64,000 nucleotides of DNA from Alteromonas stellipolaris (lineage in GTDB: Bacteria; Pseudomonadota; Gammaproteobacteria; Enterobacterales; Alteromonadaceae), in contig NZ_CP013926.1 in the NCBI RefSeq assembly GCF_001562115.1, positions 434,001 to 498,000 on the forward strand, read 5' to 3'. How positions within the stretch are numbered: the stretch's first letter is position 1; each line of letters starts with the position of its first letter. Shown piece by piece: positions 50,403 through 59,016 of this stretch. The notes under the pieces are model-generated. The model searched no databases. It was given only the letters and a program-made list of their open reading frames with translations, and was not told the origin of the DNA. Made by a program: the position numbers and the translations under genes.

Positions 50403-51557
50403 ATGACAATCGAGTCTACTGAACAAGGAAAAGGAGCATCGACAGCATTGTATGCTGCTATCACTATCTTCGTTGTTGGATTAACGCTTCTGCTGTTTGC
50501 TGCTGGGCTTAATGGTGCCACACAAACACTTACCGATCATCCACCTACCGCGGTTTCCACCAAACGGGTTACGCTGCAAAGCGGTTTTGAAATGCCGGTA
50601 AAAATTTATGGATTAATTGAATCTCCCAAAGCGGCTGATGTTTCTTTTGATACCAGTGGCCAAGTTATGGCAATTTTTGCTGATGAAGGGGATATGGTTC
50701 AAAAAGGTGATGTACTAGCCAAGCTAGACAATGACAGACTGTCTGCGCGCCTTGTTGAATTATACGCAACACTAGAACGTACCCGTGCAGATTTAACGTT
50801 GGCAGAGCTAAGCGAAAAACGGGTAACTGTGCTGGTGGAGAAAAAACTAGAATCGTCGCAACGTTTAGATGAAGTTAAAGCTAATACCGCCGTAGCCAGT
50901 GCGCAGGTAAAAGAAATTGAAGCAAGTATTGAAAGTCTAGATGTAGAGCAAACTAAAACAAAATTGCTCGCGCCTTTCTCTGGCACAATTAGCGCGCGTT
51001 ACTTTGATGAAGGTAGTGTTGTTGCAGCAGGGGCTGCTTTGTTAAGTCTTACCAGCGATGCTCCCTTACAAGCTCGCTTTGCGGTGCCAGCAGATATGGT
51101 CTCTCTATTTCGAGTAGGTGAAAAGGTAGCCCTTGATGTTGATGCGTTAAATATTGAAGCAACGGTGAGCCAGCTTTCCCCTGTGCGCAATAGACAAACC
51201 CGTACTGTTGATATCCTCGTAAATCTATCGAGTAATGCTGGACTAAGACCTGGCGATCTTGCCACCTTGTTGGGACAACGTCACGGCGATAGCATCGGCA
51301 GTTGGATACCTGCTAGTGCTCTTAGCAACGGTTTACGGGGTCTATGGCGAGTCTTTGTAGTGAAAGAACAAAAGGGACTTACCCTTGAAAGCAGAACCGT
51401 TGAAGTTATTTATACCAACGGTGAGCGTGCCTTTGTACGCGGTGCCTTAAGTGATGGCGACCGCTTAGTAATAGGTGGTACGCATAAGTTGTCGCCAGGG
51501 CAATCGGTTAAATTAAGTGAGGGGAATTTGAATAGCGCCGAGGGAGCAACGCGATGA
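50403..51557 (+). CDS. RND efflux periplasmic adaptor subunit (HlyD family)
   Basis: A 384-residue membrane fusion protein linking an RND pump to an outer-membrane channel. It has an N-terminal membrane anchor (about 16-36), a lipoyl half-motif (about 72-95: GQVMAIFADEGDMVQKGDVLAKLD), an alpha-hairpin, the second lipoyl half (LLAPFSGTISARYFDEGSVV), then the beta-barrel and membrane-proximal domains. AAGGAAA precedes the ATG. The stop overlaps the pump gene start by four bases (ATGA). Regulated by the adjacent TetR repressor through the operator at 50309-50327. Confidence 0.93.
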   Translation: MTIESTEQGKGASTALYAAITIFVVGLTLLLFAAGLNGATQTLTDHPPTAVSTKRVTLQSGFEMPVKIYGLIESPKAADVSFDTSGQVMAIFADEGDMVQKGDVLAKLDNDRLSARLVELYATLERTRADLTLAELSEKRVTVLVEKKLESSQRLDEVKANTAVASAQVKEIEASIESLDVEQTKTKLLAPFSGTISARYFDEGSVVAAGAALLSLTSDAPLQARFAVPADMVSLFRVGEKVALDVDALNIEATVSQLSPVRNRQTRTVDILVNLSSNAGLRPGDLATLLGQRHGDSIGSWIPASALSNGLRGLWRVFVVKEQKGLTLESRTVEVIYTNGERAFVRGALSDGDRLVIGGTHKLSPGQSVKLSEGNLNSAEGATR

Positions 51558-54500
51558 ACCCCATGCTATTTGATACTGATAAAAAATACCCATGGTATAC
51601 GTTGTTCTACAGACGACCTCACTTACTCGTTTTAAGCTTAGTGATACTACTCGTCGCAGGCATGTCTGCGCTAGGTAACTTACCGCGCTTAGAAGACCCT
51701 AGAATTGATACCCGAAATGCGCTTGTTATCACGTCCTACCCAGGAGCTTCGGCTGAACGGGTGGAAGCCTTAGTCAGTGATGTAATAGAAGATAAGCTAC
51801 GCGAAATCTTTGAAATAAAGGAAGTTAAATCTACCTCACGAGCTGGTATTTCAGTCATTACTATTGAGACCCAAGATTGGATTGATAGTAGCAGCAACGA
51901 ACAGTTATTCAGTGAGATACGAGATGCGATAGGCGAAGCATCAGCAGGCTTCCCTGAAGGCGTGGGTTCGCCTATTTTTGATGAAAAGCGTGGTGCCACT
52001 GCATTTACCTTATTATTGGCATTAAAAGCGTCACACCCTGATACCACATCACTTACCCTTACGGGGCGATTAGCGGAAGAGCTGACTGATAGACTTCGTA
52101 ATGTACATGGCACTGAGTTAGTGCGTATTTATGGTGCTCCCGAAGAAGAAATTAGCGTAAGTATCTCCCCAGATAAACTTGCGGCCACCGGTCTAAACCT
52201 TGGGCAAGTAAGCAATATTATTAGCAACGCCGATCCTAAACTTCCTGCAGGTGTACTTGACACTGAAAGTACAAATCTACGCTTCACTGTAGCGAAAGGA
52301 TTAGACGGAGTGGCCATGGTGTCTGCTATTCCACTCGTTAATCAAGAGGGTCGTTATTTACGGGTAGAAGACATTGCAAAGGTTTCCCGCGGCTATGTAA
52401 CACCGCGTTCTGACATTGGTGTGCTTGATGGAGAAGAAGTTATCTTCGTTGCAGCCCGAATGCAAACCTCACTACGCGCCGATGTGTGGACTAACGATGC
52501 GCTAAGCGTGGTGGATAGCTTTAATCAGGAATTCAAAGGCACGGTTACAGCTGATATCGCCTTTGAGCAAAATAAATATACTGGCAATCGCTTAGCCGAA
52601 CTATCGGGTAACCTATTGATGGGCTGTGCGGTAGTCATGTTAGTTATTTTACTCTTTATGGGGTTTAAAGCGTCATGGATTGTGGGGTTAGCGCTTCCTT
52701 TGTGTGCATCTTTTGCGCTGTTCTCTCTTAACTTTTATAACGAACAAATTCACCAAATGTCCATTTTTGGCATGATTATCGCCATTGGTCTGCTAATTGA
52801 CAACGCCATTGTTATTACTGATGAAATTCGGATTAATTTACAAGACCCATCTGCTACTCGCGTTGGGGCGATGGCCAAAAGTGTTTCTCACCTTTTTGCG
52901 CCTTTACTCGCCTCTACACTCACCACCATATTAGGCTTCATGCCTATTTTTCTGCTAAACGGTAACATCGGTGATTTTGTTGGGCCTATTGCTATAAGCG
53001 TGGTGATGGCATTAATCGGCTCGTTGTTTATATCCCTAACCGTAATAGCGGCATTAGCGGCTCGCTTTCTTCCTAAAGGTGAACAAGCTGAGAATGTCGC
53101 TAATAAGCATTGGTGGCAAGTAGGGTTACAAGCCCCTAAATTAAGCCAAGCGTTTCGCGTACATTTAGCTGCGTGGATTGCACGACCCATTTTAGTATTA
53201 CCGCTAGTGCTTGTTTTTTGTATCTCTGGTTTTGTACTTTCAGGCACCCTGGCTAACGTATTTTTCCCTAGTGCAGATAGAGATCAGTTCGAAGTTTACA
53301 TGTGGACTAAAGAGGGAAGTAGCATAGATAACACCCTCACCTACACCCACAAAGTCGACAGTGTCATTCGCGAAAGTGAAGGGGTGAAGCAAGTGACATG
53401 GTTAGTAGGAGGCTCTGCCCCTTCGGTGTATTACAACCAAGTCATGACACGTGATAACTTGCCCAACTTCTCAAATGCGGTAGTTACGACCCATACCGTA
53501 GAAGAGGCCGCTAGGCTCATTAGCCGTTTACAACATCATCTTGATGATACCTTCCCCGAAGTTCAAATTGTAGTTCGCGCATTCGGACAAGGTCCGCCTA
53601 TTGCAGCGCCGGTAGAAGTAGAAATCTTTGGGCCTGATTTAGACATATTGAATGAATTGGGTCAGCAGGTTCGATTTTTAATGTCATCAGTGCCTGGTAT
53701 TTCCCAATCAACTGCTAGTATCACCATGGGGGAACCGGAACTTAATGTGGATGCTTCAAGTGATACATTGTCGTACCTTGGCTTAAGCCTTTCCGATCTA
53801 GCCAGTCAGATGCAAATTAACTTTTCAGGGCTTGCTGGTGGTTCAGTTTTGGAAAGTACGGAAGAAATTCCTGTGCGGGTGAGATTATCAGATAGCTTCA
53901 GGCATGATGTCGCGGGCATAAACGCCATGCCTATTCCGGTGACTGGGGATAGTTCAGTCAATAGCGCTATAAATTGGTCGTCGTTAGGTGCGGTAGCATC
54001 GTTAACACTCGCACCGTCTATCAGCAGTATTACCCGCCAAGATGGTGAGCGGGTCAATCGTATTCAGGCTTACTTATTGCCGAATGTCCCTCCTGTTGAT
54101 GCCAGTAATACTTTAAGACAGAAGCTAAACGAAAGCTTAGCCTTACCAGAAGGGTATCGTATTCACCTTGCAGGGGATGCCGATGAACAACAACGGGCTA
54201 TGGGGCAGTTAGGAACTTATGCGCCGGTTCTCCTTGTGCTGATGCTGACTACCTTAATTCTGACTTTTACGAGTTTACGTATGGCTGGAGTGATTGTATT
54301 GGTAGCCATACTATCTGTCGGGCTTGGCATGTTTAGCTTATGGTTATCAGGTTTACCGATAGGCTTTAACCCCTTATTAGGATCTGCAGGACTAATTGGG
54401 GTTGCGATAAATGGCTCCATCGTGGTTATTGCGGCGATAAATGCAAACTCAGAGGCTAAACATGGAAATATTGCTGCTATCGTACAAGAAACGATGGGCT

Positions 54501-54700
54501 GCAGCAGGCACATTCTTTCCACCACCTTTACGACCGTAGGTGGGTTAATCCCGCTATTACTATTCAGCGAAGGCAGCTTCTGGCCGCCTCTTGCTGTCGT
54601 GCTGGCCGGTGGCGTAGGCTTTTCTGTCATATTGTCGTTAGTGTTTACACCCACCTTGGTGGCAGCATTTCAGCGATACCGCTATCGACATCTGGCCTAA
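51554..54700 (+). CDS. RND efflux transporter permease
   Basis: A 1048-residue proton-driven inner-membrane pump of the AcrB/HAE superfamily: 12 TM segments and two large periplasmic loops. The proton-relay Asp416 lies in TM4 (GLLIDNAIVITDEI); AcrB has two adjacent Asp here, and this protein has Asp-Asn, seen in some RND branches. Sequence in the second half (LIGVAINGSIVVIAAINANSE) matches the TM10 region. No outer-membrane factor gene follows, so the pump probably borrows a TolC-type channel encoded elsewhere. Coupled to the adaptor gene. Confidence 0.93.
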   Translation: MNPMLFDTDKKYPWYTLFYRRPHLLVLSLVILLVAGMSALGNLPRLEDPRIDTRNALVITSYPGASAERVEALVSDVIEDKLREIFEIKEVKSTSRAGISVITIETQDWIDSSSNEQLFSEIRDAIGEASAGFPEGVGSPIFDEKRGATAFTLLLALKASHPDTTSLTLTGRLAEELTDRLRNVHGTELVRIYGAPEEEISVSISPDKLAATGLNLGQVSNIISNADPKLPAGVLDTESTNLRFTVAKGLDGVAMVSAIPLVNQEGRYLRVEDIAKVSRGYVTPRSDIGVLDGEEVIFVAARMQTSLRADVWTNDALSVVDSFNQEFKGTVTADIAFEQNKYTGNRLAELSGNLLMGCAVVMLVILLFMGFKASWIVGLALPLCASFALFSLNFYNEQIHQMSIFGMIIAIGLLIDNAIVITDEIRINLQDPSATRVGAMAKSVSHLFAPLLASTLTTILGFMPIFLLNGNIGDFVGPIAISVVMALIGSLFISLTVIAALAARFLPKGEQAENVANKHWWQVGLQAPKLSQAFRVHLAAWIARPILVLPLVLVFCISGFVLSGTLANVFFPSADRDQFEVYMWTKEGSSIDNTLTYTHKVDSVIRESEGVKQVTWLVGGSAPSVYYNQVMTRDNLPNFSNAVVTTHTVEEAARLISRLQHHLDDTFPEVQIVVRAFGQGPPIAAPVEVEIFGPDLDILNELGQQVRFLMSSVPGISQSTASITMGEPELNVDASSDTLSYLGLSLSDLASQMQINFSGLAGGSVLESTEEIPVRVRLSDSFRHDVAGINAMPIPVTGDSSVNSAINWSSLGAVASLTLAPSISSITRQDGERVNRIQAYLLPNVPPVDASNTLRQKLNESLALPEGYRIHLAGDADEQQRAMGQLGTYAPVLLVLMLTTLILTFTSLRMAGVIVLVAILSVGLGMFSLWLSGLPIGFNPLLGSAGLIGVAINGSIVVIAAINANSEAKHGNIAAIVQETMGCSRHILSTTFTTVGGLIPLLLFSEGSFWPPLAVVLAGGVGFSVILSLVFTPTLVAAFQRYRYRHLA

Positions 54701-54713
54701 CAACACGAGTTAT

Positions 54714-54755
54714 AAACAGGTAAACTGTATTTATTATTAATCTGTTTGCCTGTTT
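54714..54755 (+). repeat. Inverted repeat between RND gene and small gene
   Basis: Arms AAACAGGTAAAC (54714-54725) and GTTTGCCTGTTT (54744-54755) pair over 12 bases with one G-T, loop of 18. It ends exactly one base before the ATG of the following small gene. It could be a terminator of the pump operon without T-tail, or a structure limiting translation of that gene. Confidence 0.6.
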
Positions 54756-54899
54756 ATGCGTAAAGATCAGAATAAACGAAATGCGCCAACACGCCATTTT
54801 AGCTGGTGGAAGACAGACTGCGCCGTCTGCCAGCGAATTCGACTTTATGTGCTGTGGGCCTTAATTATGTTGGTTGTGTACCTGTATGTCTGGCAATAA
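54756..54899 (+). CDS. 47-residue predicted small membrane protein with CxxC
   Basis: Starts MRKDQNKRNAPTRHFSWWK, then a TDCAVCQRIR segment with a C-x-x-C pair, then one hydrophobic helix (LYVLWALIMLVVYLYVWQ) to the end. The basic N-terminus suggests it stays in the cytosol. Its last 14 bases overlap the start of the next gene, which suggests coupled translation. No clear ribosome site, as the region is tied up in the hairpin just upstream; this lowers confidence. Not recognised as a named family. Confidence 0.5.
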   Translation: MRKDQNKRNAPTRHFSWWKTDCAVCQRIRLYVLWALIMLVVYLYVWQ

Positions 54900-55581
54900 C
54901 CCTGAACCTATTCTTATTCGAGCCGCGTCAAAAAGTAATGGTATAACCAGTATTGTTATTGGTTGCGCTGGGTTAGTTTTTGCTGCGCTTTGGTTTGTAT
55001 TGCTCCCTGATTGGCTATTTCTAGCGGGTATTCTGATCACCAGTGCGGCATTAGTTACCTTGCTGGTGGGCTACTTTAAAATTCGAGAGCCTGAATTCAG
55101 CCTAGAAATGACCACGGACGTTATCACCTATCGTCATCGTTTAGGCAGCTGGCAGATACATTGGGAAAACCTACAACGGGCAGACTGCCCTAGAGTACGA
55201 CAAGGTTTGGATCATGTAGGGCTTGAAACCGTAGGCTTCAAGTTAAAAGACTATACCGAGTTTCTAACCAGTATATCGCCACGTTTAGCCACCCATTTGT
55301 TGATGGAGCAGCGGCCTTTGTTGCTGCATAATACGAATGAAGGCTGTGCCACGGGAAGTTGCTACGAAGAGTCTATGTTCGATGATAATCATTTTACGTT
55401 AAACAATGGCACTGTACTCACCGGGGTAAAAGCCATGTTGGCCAATCGTATGGCAGAGCTTCGCAAGCGCCTTGGTTATGACGTGTTTATTGCCACCTCT
55501 GATATAGACAGAACTCCAGAAGAGTTTGCTGCGCTTATCTCTCAATGCCAAGCCGCCCGTAGAACCAATAACGCTGAATAA
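54886..55581 (+). CDS. Two-TM protein, DUF2982-like, unknown function
   Basis: A 231-residue protein with two closely spaced TM segments (about 20-65) and a cytosolic C-terminal domain (HWENLQRADCPRVRQGLDHVGLETVGFKLKDY split motifs). It resembles the DUF2982 proteins of Vibrio and relatives by layout, but this is a tentative recognition. Start ATG at 54886 is preferred over TTG 54874. It overlaps the small CxxC gene by 14 bases and converges with the hybrid kinase gene, 11 bases away. Confidence 0.6.
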   Translation: MSGNNPEPILIRAASKSNGITSIVIGCAGLVFAALWFVLLPDWLFLAGILITSAALVTLLVGYFKIREPEFSLEMTTDVITYRHRLGSWQIHWENLQRADCPRVRQGLDHVGLETVGFKLKDYTEFLTSISPRLATHLLMEQRPLLLHNTNEGCATGSCYEESMFDDNHFTLNNGTVLTGVKAMLANRMAELRKRLGYDVFIATSDIDRTPEEFAALISQCQAARRTNNAE

Positions 55582-55592
55582 CGCTAGTTGGG

Positions 55593-58500
55593 CTAGCCAG
55601 TACGTGTCTGTCCTTCTGAACAGACTCGCTCAATTTCATCGAGTAACAACGGCATATGTTCAGCCACTAAAAAATGTTGCCCTAATTTAAGGGCGCTTTC
55701 GAGTTCATCTGCCAAGCTTTGCAGTCGCGGCGCACCTATGTAACAGCAGGCCCCATGTAATTTGTGAATTTCGAGCTTAAGTTCTGCGTAATCTTTTTCA
55801 TTCCACAGTGCTTTTAAAGTCGTCAGCATGTCTGGCGCCATGGTAATAAAGTCTTCAAGTAGCTCTTTGGCTGCTTCATGGTTTTGATGTGCGCGCTTTA
55901 ACGCAAGCTGCCAGTCTAAGGAAGGTAGTAATATGTGCCCCGGCTCAGTGTTATGGCACCAAGAACGTATAAGGTCTACCAGCAACCCAATCTCAATGGG
56001 TTTGGGCAAATAGTCGTCCATACCCGAAGCCAGCAACCTTTCCTGCTCTTCTTTAAAGGCATGGGCGGTTACTGCAATAATAGGCGTACCCATATTCAGT
56101 GTGGTTTTTCTGATTGCTCGCGACGCTTGAAGCCCATCCATGATGGGCATTTGAACATCCATTAATATCAAGTCAAACTCTTGGGTTTGGCACTGATTAA
56201 CCGCGTCTTCGCCACTTGTTGTAGTGACCAATGATATCGGTGAGTTATCAAGCCAGGTATGCAGTAGCTTGAGGTTCATATCCATATCATCCACGGCTAA
56301 AATTCTTGCCCGTGGAAGTGAGTTCAATTTATCTTGAAGTGGGTTTCGTGGTACTGCTTTCTTATTGTTTACTAAACCATCAAGCTTACTTAGTGTCATC
56401 GGCATGCGTATTTGAGTATGAAAGTGCTGAGACAAACTCGGGTATTGGGTAAAAGGCTCAGGGCCTGAATACCAAAGCACGCGTTTGGTCGCATTAAACT
56501 GTACAAAGCGGCTTAAAAACTCATCCCGCTTGTCCATTTTTGATACCGGCACTGTTGCCATAAAGAAGTCAGTGGAAGATGACTGTAGTGACAGTCTAGA
56601 AAGATAGTCAACTGACTCGACAGTGGTAACTTTAGCACCCAGTTGCTTCAACATAGAGGCACTGGCACGGCGTGTTGCAGGTATGGGGTCGAAGATAACT
56701 ACATGTTTTCCAAGCCACTCGGTATCAGCACTCAATGCATATTTCTGGCTTAAGTGATTGGTTCTTAGGGTAACCACAAAGGTAGAACCTTGCCTTGGCG
56801 TACTTTTGAGGGTTAAGTCGCCACGCATGAGTCGCACTAGCTCACGACTAATAACCAAGCCTAATCCGGTACCTTGATAATTGCGGTTTATCGAGTCATC
56901 TACTTGGGAAAACGCATTGAAGAGTTTCTTTCTGTCCTGTCGATTTATGCCTATACCCGTATCTTCAACAATGATTTCAATCTCATGAATCCCGTGCAAA
57001 AGCGGGCGGCCTTTGACCGCAAGGGTAATAGTACCGGAAGGGGTGAATTTTAGGGCGTTGCTAAGCAGGTTATTCAAAATTTGCTTTATTCTGAAAACAT
57101 CACCGATTAATTTTTCTGGTAAAGGCGACAGGTCGAAAACAAATTCTAACTTTTTGCTATGGGAAGACTTCGCCATAATCGTCACCATTTCTTCCAATAA
57201 AGTATTGGGTGAAAATGGCTGGTTGTTAATTTGTAGCTTACCCGCTTCAATCTTAGAGAAGTCTAATACATCGTTGACTATTGTCAGCAAGTTATCAGCG
57301 GCAGTATTGATAATTCGCACTTGTTCTTGTTGATCAGATGGTAAAGAAGCATGGGTCAGTTCTCGGCTAAACCCTAGAATACCGTTAAGAGGCGTACGTA
57401 TCTCATGGCTCATATTGGCAAGAAATTGCGATTTCACATTACTGGCCTTAATGGCATCTTTACGGGCAATATCTAAGCGCGCATTTTGCTCTTCAATGAG
57501 CTCCATATTGTTGCGTAAATCATCGGTAGCTTGCTCAACTTCGTGTTCAAGTTGGCTTCTGCTTTTTTCCATTAGCGCGAATGAAAACAGCCCAGATTCT
57601 AAAAATACGCCCACTTGGAAACAGTAAGTGGTGAAGTCGTTTGAGGGGAGTATCCCAACTAGACTTAGCATGCCAATAATGGCCCCTGTTGCCAGCATTC
57701 CCCATGCAAATATAAAGTATCGAGCAGGTTGGAAGCGGTTAACAAAGGCCTCGATACCGGCAAAAATATAACTACAAATAGCGATAAGGCCTACGCCGTA
57801 AACTAAGTTGTTCTTCCAAATTGAGGGAAGTAAACCCAGGAAACAAATTACCCCAATAGCTATTTGCACTGCCAATAACAGCACAATGACGGGGTGTGCG
57901 GACTTGGCATTCTTCTTGGTCTCTAGAAAGCTCACGGTAAACAAACCGGACGAAATACCTATGATCACAAAAATCAGTTCGGTGTGACCAACAAGCCAAT
58001 AGGGTATCCCTCCTGAAAACAGCAGGTGGATATGGCCGCCCCAAATAAATTGCCAAAGAATAACCGCGAATATGTAGCCGACATAAGCAATCAGGCTGCG
58101 CTCGTGAACCCCGAAATACAGCACAAGGTTATAAATGGCCAGTATTAGCAAGCCGCCGTAAAATAGGCCCCACATCAGGCTGTCCATTTGGAACGAACTG
58201 CTGTGAACAGACTCAGGTTGCACTCTTAGTGGTGTAATAAGGCTTGATGATTGACTCTCAACACGTATAAAAAGATCGACCCGTTCGGCGTTGGCTAGCG
58301 TTACCCGTAATGTGGGTATGCGAAAAATTTGTTCTTTTTGAGATTTACCCTGATGGCTTTGTTGCAATACTTCGCCATTTTTAACCAAGTAGAAGTCGAC
58401 TTTGTCGAGTTGGCTAAAATTGATAGAAAATACCCAGTTCTCTTGGTTTGACACGTTGGAAAATGAAGTTAACAACCACATTCCTTTGTCTCTAAAGCCG

Positions 58501-58724
58501 AAGTTAGGGTTGCTATAAGGATGCATGCGAAAGTCGCTGCGTCTTCTACTCACATCATTTATTGTGAGTGGTAGATTGGTTTCGTATAAATAGTACAGGG
58601 AGTCGGAGAGGTCTAAAGAAGCATCTTCATCGAAAAGTTGCTCAATGTGCTGGGCGTGACTTGGTTGAGGGGCGATAAGCCAAAGTAGTGCGCACAGCAG
58701 TGTAAAAATTCGAAACAAATACAT
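55593..58724 (-). CDS. Hybrid sensor histidine kinase, 7TMR-DISM sensor with BarA-like output
   Basis: A 1043-residue membrane kinase. Order: signal peptide (about 1-24), periplasmic 7TMR-DISM extracellular domain (about 30-170), seven TM (about 184-385), coiled coil, HisKA with phospho-His440 (NMSHEIRTPLNG), HATPase (about 545-655), a degenerate receiver-like domain (about 670-785) with no phosphoacceptor Asp in place, a true receiver with Asp856 (LILMDVQMPIMDG), and an Hpt domain with His987 (HKLHG). The cytosolic part follows E. coli BarA, which acts with UvrY, but the sensor differs. DISM sensors often bind carbohydrates or similar ligands; the signal here is unknown. Divergent from parC. 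Confidence 0.92.
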   Translation of the reverse strand: MYLFRIFTLLCALLWLIAPQPSHAQHIEQLFDEDASLDLSDSLYYLYETNLPLTINDVSRRRSDFRMHPYSNPNFGFRDKGMWLLTSFSNVSNQENWVFSINFSQLDKVDFYLVKNGEVLQQSHQGKSQKEQIFRIPTLRVTLANAERVDLFIRVESQSSSLITPLRVQPESVHSSSFQMDSLMWGLFYGGLLILAIYNLVLYFGVHERSLIAYVGYIFAVILWQFIWGGHIHLLFSGGIPYWLVGHTELIFVIIGISSGLFTVSFLETKKNAKSAHPVIVLLLAVQIAIGVICFLGLLPSIWKNNLVYGVGLIAICSYIFAGIEAFVNRFQPARYFIFAWGMLATGAIIGMLSLVGILPSNDFTTYCFQVGVFLESGLFSFALMEKSRSQLEHEVEQATDDLRNNMELIEEQNARLDIARKDAIKASNVKSQFLANMSHEIRTPLNGILGFSRELTHASLPSDQQEQVRIINTAADNLLTIVNDVLDFSKIEAGKLQINNQPFSPNTLLEEMVTIMAKSSHSKKLEFVFDLSPLPEKLIGDVFRIKQILNNLLSNALKFTPSGTITLAVKGRPLLHGIHEIEIIVEDTGIGINRQDRKKLFNAFSQVDDSINRNYQGTGLGLVISRELVRLMRGDLTLKSTPRQGSTFVVTLRTNHLSQKYALSADTEWLGKHVVIFDPIPATRRASASMLKQLGAKVTTVESVDYLSRLSLQSSSTDFFMATVPVSKMDKRDEFLSRFVQFNATKRVLWYSGPEPFTQYPSLSQHFHTQIRMPMTLSKLDGLVNNKKAVPRNPLQDKLNSLPRARILAVDDMDMNLKLLHTWLDNSPISLVTTTSGEDAVNQCQTQEFDLILMDVQMPIMDGLQASRAIRKTTLNMGTPIIAVTAHAFKEEQERLLASGMDDYLPKPIEIGLLVDLIRSWCHNTEPGHILLPSLDWQLALKRAHQNHEAAKELLEDFITMAPDMLTTLKALWNEKDYAELKLEIHKLHGACCYIGAPRLQSLADELESALKLGQHFLVAEHMPLLLDEIERVCSEGQTRTG

Positions 58725-59016
58725 CCTGAATAGCTTCTTAATCTTCTTCTATTGTTATTAAACCACTCTGGCGGACAATTGTACAAAAGATTGAGGCATT
58801 AACGTAAATCGGCATAGTGATTTTACCTAATAGTGATTATTGCACTAGCCCCTAGTTTCCCCCACAATAGAAACATTGAAGGCTTAATAAAAAGTCCTAC
58901 TTTGTGGTTAAACTCTTCCACATAAACACGCCGTTCGTTAACGCTGCCACCTGTCTAAAAACTAAAGGCTTTGCATTAACGCTGAATTGTGAAAATAACA
59001 AAACGAAAAAATTATC

